DNA of 6,065 nucleotides from contig JAEWPL010000167.1 in the NCBI GenBank assembly GCA_023460615.1, positions 1 through 6,065 of the forward strand, read 5' to 3'. The stretch's first letter is position 1, and each line of letters begins with the position of its first letter. The DNA is from Pseudomonadota bacterium. Lineage in GTDB: Bacteria > Pseudomonadota > Gammaproteobacteria > Enterobacterales > Succinivibrionaceae. The notes under the pieces are model-generated. The model did not search any database and was not told the origin of the DNA. It was given only the letters and a program-made list of their open reading frames with translations. The position numbers were made by a program, and so were the translations under genes. Below, one piece after another: positions 1 through 5,917 of this stretch.

Positions 1-18
1 AAGTTCTAATTTGTTCAA
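1..18 (-). CDS. Possible start of rsfS (ribosomal silencing factor), cut by window edge
   Basis: Only six codons are visible, reading M-N-K-L-E-L from a TTG start. The reason to call a start here is a Shine-Dalgarno-like AAGGA on the minus strand (plus positions 25-29), which overlaps the nadD stop and sits 6 bases before the TTG. No ATG is available in these bases. By conserved synteny the gene after nadD is very often rsfS, whose product binds ribosomal protein uL14 and blocks subunit joining. The six residues are too few to confirm that family, so the identity is inference from gene order, and the true start could lie beyond the window. No cobC-like gene, which follows nadD in E. coli, is seen before this point. 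Confidence 0.35.
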
Positions 19-28
19 GTTAAATCCT

Positions 29-733
29 TTAAGCATAAATATGATTATCAAGTATATACTCAATTACAGCAGTTTCTAAGTGTTTTACTATATTTGGATA
101 GCTTGACGAATGTTGTAAAACAAAGGACAGTAATGGCTTTGGCTCTTTTTGATAAAGCTTACAAAATTCTGCTCTGATTTTTGTGGAGCTAACAGCGTCA
201 AATACTTTTTCTAAAAGGTAACAATGGTGTTCACTTTTAGAATTTAAAGCTAATTTATTAATATCCTTTTCAGTTTTCAAATAATGAGTTAAAAACTCTT
301 TTACTTTTGGATTAGCCAAGGTGCAATCATAATCTTTTCTGCCAACTACTACCAAATTTGCTAAATTGATAAGTTCCATTCCTTTGTGCCACTTATCTAG
401 GTAGTTTAAAGAATCCTGTCCCATGCAAAAGAATAACTCATCCTTTGGATACAGTTCATTAAGTTTAGTTAAAGTATCAAAAGAATAGTGACAGACATTT
501 TCATCTGATTCAATTTTACTAAATTCCACCTTACTCATTTTGGCTAAGGAGGAAAGCTCAAGCATCTTTAAGCGATGAGAAAAACTTATAGAACAGGTAT
601 TTTTATGAGGTGGAATGGCATTTGGTATCACTATAAGCTTATCAAGCTTCATGGTATCAAGAATATATTGGCAAAGGCTTATATGCTCAGAGTGAACTGG
701 ATTGAAAGAGCCACCAAATATACCAATACGCAT
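29..733 (-). CDS. nadD: Nicotinate-nucleotide adenylyltransferase (NadD)
   Basis: This cytoplasmic enzyme joins nicotinate mononucleotide to AMP from ATP to make deamido-NAD, the penultimate step of NAD synthesis. The 234-residue protein (E. coli about 213) shows the nucleotidyltransferase fold signatures in order: GIFGGSFNPVH near residues 4-14, the IPNAIPPHK loop at 36-44, MGQDSL at 104-109 followed by a Trp at 115, and SSTKIR at 182-187, the (I/S)SxxIR motif that contacts the ATP phosphates. The usual HxGH catalytic motif reads H14-S-E-H17, so both histidines are kept but the glycine is Glu. The start ATG overlaps the holA stop by one base (TAATG) and has a strong SD, AAGGAG, five bases upstream inside the end of holA, so translational coupling is likely. 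Family assignment is secure; the effect of the Glu is unknown. Confidence 0.95.
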   Translation of the reverse strand: MRIGIFGGSFNPVHSEHISLCQYILDTMKLDKLIVIPNAIPPHKNTCSISFSHRLKMLELSSLAKMSKVEFSKIESDENVCHYSFDTLTKLNELYPKDELFFCMGQDSLNYLDKWHKGMELINLANLVVVGRKDYDCTLANPKVKEFLTHYLKTEKDINKLALNSKSEHHCYLLEKVFDAVSSTKIRAEFCKLYQKEPKPLLSFVLQHSSSYPNIVKHLETAVIEYILDNHIYA

Positions 734-1824
734 TAAAGCTCCTTAAAGGCTCTAATAGCTGGGTATTGTACAGATAAAGCTGCATCCTCAAGTGCTAATA
801 ATGCTTTTTTGTCATCAAAAACTTGTAAAGCCATACTTGCTCTATTGATTGCTTCTACTAGGTAATCAAGAATATCAATAGGCATATTTTTAGCTGCAAA
901 AATAACTCTATCCATAGTGGTAGGACTATTGATCCTAAATGGGGTAAAGAAAATTCTTTTAGCTTGATAATTGATAGGCTTTGATAGAAATTCACGGTCA
1001 GCTTTAGCTGCTTTAATTGCCACAATGACAGTATCAAATGAGAAGAGAATATTCTGTAGCATGGACATTAAATTATTCTCAGTCTCTACAAGCGAGCTTA
1101 AGATAGTCATTGCTTTTATAGAGTTAGGTGCTAGCACCGCATCAATAAACTCATATGTAGTGTGTCTTGAGCTTTGCTCAATAAAAGCTTGAGCTTTTTG
1201 TAGAGTGACTTGATTGTCATTTGAGGTCATATGCACAAGCTTAAAGAATTGATCAACTGCTGTAAGATTACCTTCACAGGTTAAACCTAAGAATTGGCAA
1301 ACATCAGGATTTAAGTTGAGTTGATATTTTTTAGCTTGATTTGAAATCCACATTAAAAACTGATTGTCAGTAGGCGGATACAAAGTTTCTATATGTGCAT
1401 TAATATTTAGTAAAAAGGAAAATACAGCTTTTGCTTTAGTTTCAATTTTTCCTTTTAAATCTTCTTCATATGGCTTTGCTTGAACATTAGTAATAGTTTT
1501 ATTGATTCTGCCAATCTCAACAATTACCACTACGCCAGGACGCTGTCTTTTAGCTAATAGGTGTAAGACCTGTACAGGAATTTCTTTGATACCATCTAAA
1601 TAAATTTTAATGATCTTATCGCTTGCAAATAAACCAGGATCGATAAGCTCATTTTCAAGTGCTGCAAGATTAGCGGTTTTACCAGTACCAAAATCTGAGG
1701 TAGTAAAAAGCATGAACTCAGCGTTTGGGTATGCCTGTTTGGCAAGATTTATAATCTCATCGCTTTTTTCCTTTTTTAAAAAAGGATCATCGCTAGAAAA
1801 GATATAAACGGGAGCTAAAGCCAT
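733..1824 (-). CDS. holA: DNA polymerase III subunit delta (HolA)
   Basis: Delta is the clamp-loader subunit that opens the beta sliding clamp during replication. The 363-residue product (E. coli 343) aligns by eye along its length: PVYIFSSDDPFL (residues 5-16) corresponds to the E. coli YLLLGNDPLLL segment, DPGLFASDK (62-70) carries the Leu65-Phe66 pair equivalent to the E. coli beta-binding Leu73-Phe74, CEGNLTAVDQFF (183-194) matches YEGNLLALAQAL, and YEFIDAVL (224-231) matches the start of the C-terminal collar helices. Like E. coli delta, it shows no obvious Walker A motif. The N-terminus is about 20 residues shorter than in E. coli; an in-frame TAA two codons before the ATG rules out a longer start. 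An AAAGG (plus 1833-1837) lies 8 bases upstream. The gene follows lptE after 21 bases and overlaps nadD by one base. Confidence 0.93.
   Translation of the reverse strand: MALAPVYIFSSDDPFLKKEKSDEIINLAKQAYPNAEFMLFTTSDFGTGKTANLAALENELIDPGLFASDKIIKIYLDGIKEIPVQVLHLLAKRQRPGVVVIVEIGRINKTITNVQAKPYEEDLKGKIETKAKAVFSFLLNINAHIETLYPPTDNQFLMWISNQAKKYQLNLNPDVCQFLGLTCEGNLTAVDQFFKLVHMTSNDNQVTLQKAQAFIEQSSRHTTYEFIDAVLAPNSIKAMTILSSLVETENNLMSMLQNILFSFDTVIVAIKAAKADREFLSKPINYQAKRIFFTPFRINSPTTMDRVIFAAKNMPIDILDYLVEAINRASMALQVFDDKKALLALEDAALSVQYPAIRAFKEL
739..744 (-). promoter_or_regulatory. Ribosome binding site of nadD inside holA
   Basis: The minus strand reads AAGGAG followed by CTTTA and then the nadD ATG. It is a near-consensus Shine-Dalgarno with 5-base spacing, lying wholly within the last codons of holA. 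It fixes the nadD start and fits reinitiation or coupled translation across the TAATG overlap. Confidence 0.75.
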
Positions 1825-1845
1825 TTTTTAAACCTTTGCTTAAGC

Positions 1846-2640
1846 TTACTCTTTGATGTAGCCGTTATCATCTACAAGATCTGGGGCTGAGTGTACTAAT
1901 ACAGGATTTACCTTAGGTAAATTGTAATTGTCAGTATTAAGTATCTTATTGCCGTTATTTAGCTCTTGTAATTCATAGCTTTTAGCACTTACTTTCTCAG
2001 CTGCATCTTGAGCTTGAAGTGCTTCAATTAAGGTTAAGTTTTCACTAGTATCAATAATGATATCTTGGTTGTTTTCACCCTTAGCTAGTAATAACTGAGC
2101 AGGTTTTGCAATAGGACTATCAGGATCAGTCATCTTACCTAAATAGTTAATACGACCAATTAACTGATTAGACAATTCATCTAAGCACTCGTTTAATAGG
2201 ATCTCTCTTTCGTTTTCAGCTGCTTGTGAGTTATCAGCTTTGTTCAAGGTAGTTCTTAGAATACCGTTGCGCATTACGATGGCACGATTGTGATTTGGAA
2301 TAGTTAAAGTAGCACTATATTTAACAATATAGTTATATTCAAACACGGCACCACGAGAGTTTACAGAAACAATAGGTGTACTTATTGAAGGAGAGGTAAT
2401 CGTCAATGACGGAATACCATCTATAGGTGTAAAGATTCTGTTGTCGTGGTTTTGATCATTAACCTTTACTCCACGAACTTTTAGCTTATTTACGACCATT
2501 TTATAAAAACGGTCGTGATAGTCACCTGAAACGTTAATTGCGTTTAGGCTATTACCAAGCCTGTTTTGATTTGGAAAGTGGAAACCACAGGCGGATAAAC
2601 CTAAAAGCATACATCCAATTAAAACAAGCTTGATCTTCAT
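1846..2640 (-). CDS. lptE: LPS-assembly outer-membrane lipoprotein LptE
   Basis: LptE plugs the LptD barrel in the outer membrane and helps insert lipopolysaccharide. The protein starts with a type II signal peptide: positively charged MKIK, a hydrophobic stretch to residue 14, and the lipobox L15-S-A-C18 with lipidated Cys18 followed by Gly, so Lol sorting to the outer membrane is expected. CGFHFP after the lipobox matches the CG-[WF]-H start of mature LptE. A beta-rich body follows, including RGAVFEYNYIVKYSATLTI (97-115), then a helix around 139-168 (AAENEREILL...) as in the family. At 264 residues it is longer than E. coli LptE (193); residues about 171-264 form an Asn/Asp-rich tail without a motif I recognise. 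The gene sits 14 bases after leuS with AAGGA (plus 2649-2653) 8 bases before its ATG, and precedes holA. Its position between leuS and holA strongly supports the name. Confidence 0.9.
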   Translation of the reverse strand: MKIKLVLIGCMLLGLSACGFHFPNQNRLGNSLNAINVSGDYHDRFYKMVVNKLKVRGVKVNDQNHDNRIFTPIDGIPSLTITSPSISTPIVSVNSRGAVFEYNYIVKYSATLTIPNHNRAIVMRNGILRTTLNKADNSQAAENEREILLNECLDELSNQLIGRINYLGKMTDPDSPIAKPAQLLLAKGENNQDIIIDTSENLTLIEALQAQDAAEKVSAKSYELQELNNGNKILNTDNYNLPKVNPVLVHSAPDLVDDNGYIKE

Positions 2641-2654
2641 GCAAAAAGTCCTTA

Positions 2655-5252
2655 TTAGATAGCAACGATATTAACTAATCTACCCTTAACGTAGATGGTC
2701 TTCTTAATTTGTTTACCATCGGTAAATTTAGTTACTTCGCTACACTCCTTAGCCTTAGCAATAACGCTCTCTTCATCAAGATTTGGATCAATGTTGATGC
2801 GAGCGCGAACCTTACCGTTGATTTGGATAACAATAGTAATTTCATCCTCAACTAAAGCATCCTTGTCAACTACTGGCCAAGTCTCGCTATCAATCTTGGT
2901 GGTGTTACCTAAAATTGACCATAACTTGAAGCAGATGTGTGGAACGATAGGGTATAGCATTAAGACTACGTTGTTATAAACTTCGTATCTTACAGCTAGA
3001 GATTGAGCATCCTTACCGTTGTACTTAGAAGCAATATTCAATAGCTCCATGATAGCTGCAATAGCTGTATTGAAGGTCTGACGACGACCAATATCGTCGG
3101 TTACTTTTTCAATAGTTACATGAAGTTCATGACGTAACTTCTTAAGATCGTGAGACAAGGCGCTCTTATCTAAAGCTTCTTTCTTACCGTCAGCAACTAA
3201 GTCTTGAACTTGAGACCATAGCTTACGTAAGAATCTTTGTGAACCTTCAACACCTGACTGTCTCCACTCTAGGGTAAGCTCAGCTGGGGATGCGAACATC
3301 ATGAATAGACGTACAGTATCAGCACCGTACATTCTTACCATATCTTCAGGATCGATACCGTTAGCCTTAGACTTAGACATCTTAATCATGCCTTCGTGGT
3401 GAAGGTTATGACCATCCTTATCTACAGCACTTATGATGTTACCCTTATCATCTCTTGTAGGGATAGCATCTAATGGGTTAACCAATTGTTTAGTGCCGTT
3501 TTCGTCTAGATAGTAGTAAGCATCAGCTAACACCATGCCTTGGCATAGTAAGCGCTTGAATGGCTCATCATACTTAACCATATCAGCATCACGTAATAAC
3601 TTAAAGAAGAAACGTGAATATAGTAAGTGCAATACAGCGTGCTCAATACCACCGATGTATTGATCAACAGGTAACCAGTAGTTAGCTGCATCCTTATCAA
3701 ACATCTCTTTCTCATCACGAGGTGAGCAGTAACGAGCAAAGTACCAAGATGACTCCATGAAGGTATCAAAAGTATCGGTTTCACGAGTTGCACTCTTGCC
3801 TTCATAAGTAGTCTTATACCAATTTGCATCGGTCTTTAATGGAGAGATAACGCCATCAATCTTTACGTTGCTTGGTAATTCAACAGGTAGGTTCTCATCC
3901 TTTTCAGGAACTAACTCACCAGTCTCATCGATGGTTAGCATAGGAATTGGAGCACCCCAGTAACGTTGACGGGAAATACACCAATCACGTAGACGGTAGT
4001 TTACCTTACGCTCTGCACAACCCATGCTCTCTAACTTATCAGCAATTGCTTTGAAAGCTTCTTCAAAGTTCATGCCATCAAATTCGCCTGAGTGGCAAGC
4101 AATACCGTGCTCTGTAAAGGCCTGCTCTGATAAATCTGGATCTTCGCTATCTTTTGAAGCCTTGATTACAGGAATGATGTCAATGCCGTATTTCTTAGCA
4201 AACTCATAATCTCTTTGATCATGACCTGGAACTGACATCACAGCACCAGTACCGTAATCCATAATTACGAAGTTAGCTACATAGATAGGTACCTTACGAC
4301 CATTTAAAGGATGGATAGCATATAAGCCAGTTGCCATACCTTTCTTTTCCATAGTAGCAATATCAGCTTCAGCAAACTTTTGAGTACGGCATTCTTTACA
4401 GAAAGCATCTAACTCTTTGTTAGTTTCACAGCATTTCTTTACTAATGGGTGATTTGCTGAAATAGAGATATAGGTAATACCCATGAAGGTATCAGGTCTT
4501 GTGGTGTAAACAGTAAAGGTATCATCACTATCTGCTACTTTGAAAGTGATATTTAAACATTCAGAACGACCAATCCAGTTACGTTGCATCGTACGAACGC
4601 GCTCTGGCCAGCCATCTAATTGATCTAGATCTTTTAATAGTTCCTCAGCATAAGCTGTGATCTTTAAATACCATTGAGGAATTTCACGAAGCTCAACTTT
4701 AGAACCACATCTCCAGCAACAACCGTCTTCAACCTGCTCATTTGCAAGTACAGTGTGATCTACTGGACACCAGTTTACAGTGGAAACCTTCTTGTAAACT
4801 AAGCCTTTTTTATATAGTTGTGAGAAGAACTTCTGTTCCCACTTGTAGTACTCAGGTCTGCAGGTAGCAACTTCACGAGCCCAGTCATAAGATAAGCCTA
4901 AAGACTTTAACTGTTGCTTCATGTAGTTGATGTTAGAGTAGGTCCAATCTGAAGGCTGCTTGTTGTTTTTAATAGCAGCGTTTTCTGCAGGCATACCAAA
5001 AGCATCCCAACCGATAGGAGCTAGTACGTTCTTACCTAATAAACGATTAAAACGAGCAATTACGTCACCAATGGTGTAGTTACGAACGTGTCCCATATGT
5101 AATCTTCCTGATGGATATGGGAACATAACTAAGCAGTAATATTTCTCTTTATTTTTATCTTCTGTTGCATGGAAAGTTTGGTTCTCTTCCCAGTATTTTT
5201 GAACCTCTGGTTCGATTTCTTGCGGATTGTATGCAACTTTTTCTGCAGACAT
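2655..5252 (-). CDS. leuS: Leucyl-tRNA synthetase
   Basis: This class I cytoplasmic enzyme attaches leucine to tRNA-Leu and edits mischarged products. The 865 residues match the bacterial length (E. coli 860). Visible in order: the HIGH motif as PYPSGRLHMGH (45-55, HMGH at 52-55); the Cys-rich zinc module WCPVD...GCCWRCG (161-183, Cys162, 178, 179, 182); the CP1 editing domain with TTRPDT (250-255) and VPGHDQRDYEFA (341-352); RDWCISRQRYWGAPIP (422-437) on return to the catalytic core; an insertion before the KMSKS loop (about 578-620) consistent with the leucine-specific domain; KMSKS at 624-628; the anticodon-binding helical region from about 660; and a C-terminal domain with VIQINGKVRARI (808-819). 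No motif is damaged. It is the first gene of the minus-strand operon, with GGAG 8 bases before the ATG. Confidence 0.98.
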   Translation of the reverse strand: MSAEKVAYNPQEIEPEVQKYWEENQTFHATEDKNKEKYYCLVMFPYPSGRLHMGHVRNYTIGDVIARFNRLLGKNVLAPIGWDAFGMPAENAAIKNNKQPSDWTYSNINYMKQQLKSLGLSYDWAREVATCRPEYYKWEQKFFSQLYKKGLVYKKVSTVNWCPVDHTVLANEQVEDGCCWRCGSKVELREIPQWYLKITAYAEELLKDLDQLDGWPERVRTMQRNWIGRSECLNITFKVADSDDTFTVYTTRPDTFMGITYISISANHPLVKKCCETNKELDAFCKECRTQKFAEADIATMEKKGMATGLYAIHPLNGRKVPIYVANFVIMDYGTGAVMSVPGHDQRDYEFAKKYGIDIIPVIKASKDSEDPDLSEQAFTEHGIACHSGEFDGMNFEEAFKAIADKLESMGCAERKVNYRLRDWCISRQRYWGAPIPMLTIDETGELVPEKDENLPVELPSNVKIDGVISPLKTDANWYKTTYEGKSATRETDTFDTFMESSWYFARYCSPRDEKEMFDKDAANYWLPVDQYIGGIEHAVLHLLYSRFFFKLLRDADMVKYDEPFKRLLCQGMVLADAYYYLDENGTKQLVNPLDAIPTRDDKGNIISAVDKDGHNLHHEGMIKMSKSKANGIDPEDMVRMYGADTVRLFMMFASPAELTLEWRQSGVEGSQRFLRKLWSQVQDLVADGKKEALDKSALSHDLKKLRHELHVTIEKVTDDIGRRQTFNTAIAAIMELLNIASKYNGKDAQSLAVRYEVYNNVVLMLYPIVPHICFKLWSILGNTTKIDSETWPVVDKDALVEDEITIVIQINGKVRARINIDPNLDEESVIAKAKECSEVTKFTDGKQIKKTIYVKGRLVNIVAI

Positions 5253-5260
5253 TGTTATTG

Positions 5261-5264
5261 CTCC
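5261..5264 (-). promoter_or_regulatory. Ribosome binding site of leuS
   Basis: The minus strand reads CGGAG, then CAATAACA, then the leuS ATG. The GGAG core with 8-base spacing supports the chosen start. Confidence 0.65.
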
Positions 5265-5273
5265 GAAAAATTC

Positions 5274-5299
5274 TTATTTATAAATAAACTTATATAAGT
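5274..5299. promoter_or_regulatory. Two abutting AT palindromes, likely leuS promoter zone
   Basis: TTATTTATAAATAA (5274-5287) and ACTTATATAAGT (5288-5299) are each perfect palindromes and touch end to end, 21-47 bases upstream of the leuS ATG. On the minus strand they supply TATATA/TATAAA candidates for a -10 box, but no good TTGACA-like -35 lies 16-18 bases further upstream. In such AT-rich DNA short palindromes arise easily by chance, so the promoter reading is an inference from position. Confidence 0.3.
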
Positions 5300-5447
5300 G
5301 ATTTGCTAAAATAATCCTATATTTTGCCACAAAATAGCCTAAGATTGATACATTATCGTAAAATTTTTACTTCAATATAGTCTAAAAGAAAGCTCTGTGG
5401 CTACCTTGTGGTATTTAAGCTTTGCCTAATTAAACTTTGAAAAACAC

Positions 5448-5469
5448 TTTAACTTAGTCCTAAGTTAAA
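5448..5469. repeat. Perfect 22-bp dyad (operator-like inverted repeat)
   Basis: The half-sites TTTAACTTAG and CTAAGTTAAA are exact reverse complements of 10 bases each around a 2-base centre TC. As RNA it would fold as a 9-bp stem with a GTCC loop, A/U-rich and without a following U-run on either strand, so it does not look like an intrinsic terminator. A binding site for a dimeric regulator is the simpler reading. I do not recognise the half-site as that of a named regulator. Confidence 0.55.
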
Positions 5470-5478
5470 ACCTCTTGT

Positions 5479-5497
5479 CTAAAAGCTCTTGTTTTAG
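5479..5497. repeat. Small inverted repeat CTAAAA...TTTTAG
   Basis: Six-base arms CTAAAA (5479-5484) and TTTTAG (5492-5497) enclose a 7-base loop. The arm composition is weak and may be chance; it is listed because it lies beside the 22-bp dyad. Confidence 0.2.
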
Positions 5498-5505
5498 TTC
5501 TCTTC

Positions 5506-5519
5506 AACGATTTTTCGTT
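5506..5519. repeat. Small hairpin AACGA-TTTT-TCGTT
   Basis: Five-base perfect arms surround a four-T loop. It has no U-run after it on either strand and no gene ends next to it, so a terminator role is not supported. Function unknown. Confidence 0.25.
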
Positions 5520-5547
5520 AATCTACCATCCATAGGTGATACTAAAA

Positions 5548-5690
5548 GTTGGAAAAGTTTAAAAATCATATTTAAAATATGTTGGAAAAGTTCGGAAAAT
5601 CTGCCAAAAAAGTGTTGGAAAAATTAGTTTAATAAGCTAAAAAGATGTTGGAAAAATTCAAAAGTTTCCAATTAACAAGTTGGAAAAGTT
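5548..5690 (+). repeat. Regular array of five GTTGGAAAARTT direct repeats, ~33-base period
   Basis: Five 12-base copies start at 5548, 5581, 5614, 5647 and 5679. Eleven of the 12 positions are identical in all five; position 10 is G in copies 1, 2 and 5 and A in copies 3 and 4. Start-to-start spacing is 33, 33, 33 and 32 bases. The 20-21-base spacers are AT-rich and not obviously related, so only the 12-mer is conserved. Copies 2, 4 and 5 share a C at position 13. I saw no further copy elsewhere in the window on either strand; positions 5515 and 5711, where the next units would fall, do not match. Thirty-three bases is about three DNA helical turns, which would put all copies on nearly the same face. 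The repeat is much shorter than CRISPR repeats and no cas gene is present. A phased protein-binding array, an iteron-like element or a decayed minisatellite are the main options. Confidence 0.85.
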
Positions 5691-5818
5691 CAGAAAAATC
5701 AAAAAAAATCGTTTACCTTCCTATATACATGACGATGTTCATTGACAAAACACAGCTAGGAACAGATCTTATCTATAAACTAGATATTGACTCTTTAAAT
5801 AAGTATGTAGGTGCTTAA
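5645..5818 (+). CDS. Small open reading frame of 57 codons, unassigned, doubtful
   Basis: An ATG at 5645 opens a frame that runs to TAA at 5816-5818. The product begins MLEKFKSFQLTSWKSS, has a Lys/Ser-rich segment to about residue 21, then a more protein-like part (IVYLPIYMTMF at 22-32, then TDLIYKLDIDSLNKY at 40-54). The start lies in array copy 4 and the frame runs through copy 5. No convincing Shine-Dalgarno precedes the ATG, and internal ATGs at residues 29 and 31 also lack one. I recognise no family. It may be a real small protein, the tail of a decayed gene, or a chance frame between leuS and the downstream gene. Confidence 0.2.
   Translation: MLEKFKSFQLTSWKSSEKSKKIVYLPIYMTMFIDKTQLGTDLIYKLDIDSLNKYVGA
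5648..5671. repeat. Inverted repeat within repeat copy 4
   Basis: TTGGAAA (5648-5654), the core of the fourth array copy, is followed after 10 bases by its exact reverse complement TTTCCAA (5665-5671). This is the only spacer in the array that holds an opposite-facing core. It can form a 7-bp stem in DNA or RNA or make a head-to-head pair of binding sites. Confidence 0.5.
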
Positions 5819-5867
5819 TTTTAGTTAATTTTTTCCTGTACATAATCTGCGCAATCTACTTGTAAAC

Positions 5868-5877
5868 ATTGTACAAT
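5868..5877. promoter_or_regulatory. Palindrome ATTGTACAAT upstream of the plus-strand gene
   Basis: This perfect 10-base palindrome lies 41-50 bases before the ATG at 5918. Its right part, TACAAT (5872-5877), is one mismatch from a -10 consensus and would place transcription start about 30-35 bases before the gene. No clear -35 box sits 16-18 bases upstream. It may be a -10 element, an operator overlapping it, or chance. Confidence 0.3.
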
Positions 5878-5917
5878 ATGCAAAACGAAAATTATTTTGA
5901 TTTATAAGTGTCAAATT

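Larger units (their letters stand above)
5253..5917. other. Long AT-rich divergent intergenic region between leuS and the L,D-transpeptidase-like gene
   Basis: These 665 bases separate two divergently transcribed genes and must hold both promoters. From left to right I see the leuS RBS and two adjoining AT palindromes (5274-5299); a stretch with only short dyads (about 5300-5447); a perfect 22-bp dyad (5448-5469); two small hairpins (5479-5497, 5506-5519); the five-copy GTTGGAAAARTT array (5548-5690); an unassigned 57-codon open frame (5645-5818); and a short leader for the plus-strand gene containing the palindrome ATTGTACAAT. I find no tRNA, rRNA or known riboswitch, and no GC-rich hairpin with a T-run that would mark a terminator. 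A pair of well-spaced, near-consensus -35/-10 boxes is not evident for either gene. Confidence 0.7.

Noticed and set aside
971..1192. Plus-strand open frame of 73 codons inside holA (and similar ones at 1610, 2695 and 4024, plus the minus-strand one at 3527)
   Set aside because: All lie within well-supported genes in another frame and resemble no protein family; they are shadows of the real coding sequence.
5448..5519. Intrinsic terminators
   Set aside because: The hairpins here are A/T-rich, lack a T-run on either strand, and no gene ends beside them.
5511..5569. Leader peptide for leucine attenuation of leuS
   Set aside because: A 19-codon minus-strand frame starting at 5569 contains a few Leu codons but no Leu run, and no terminator/antiterminator pair is evident between it and leuS.
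5548..5690. CRISPR array
   Set aside because: The repeat is 12 bases and the spacers 20-21, both too short; spacers are uniformly AT-rich and there is no cas gene in the window.
5742..5779. Promoter from TTGACA at 5742 with TATAAA at 5774
   Set aside because: The -35 match is perfect but the spacer is 26 bases, and no -10-like hexamer lies 16-18 bases away.
5868..5877. TyrR- or TrpR-type operator
   Set aside because: TGTAAA and TGTACA elements occur near each other, but the spacing and half-site sequences do not fit either consensus.
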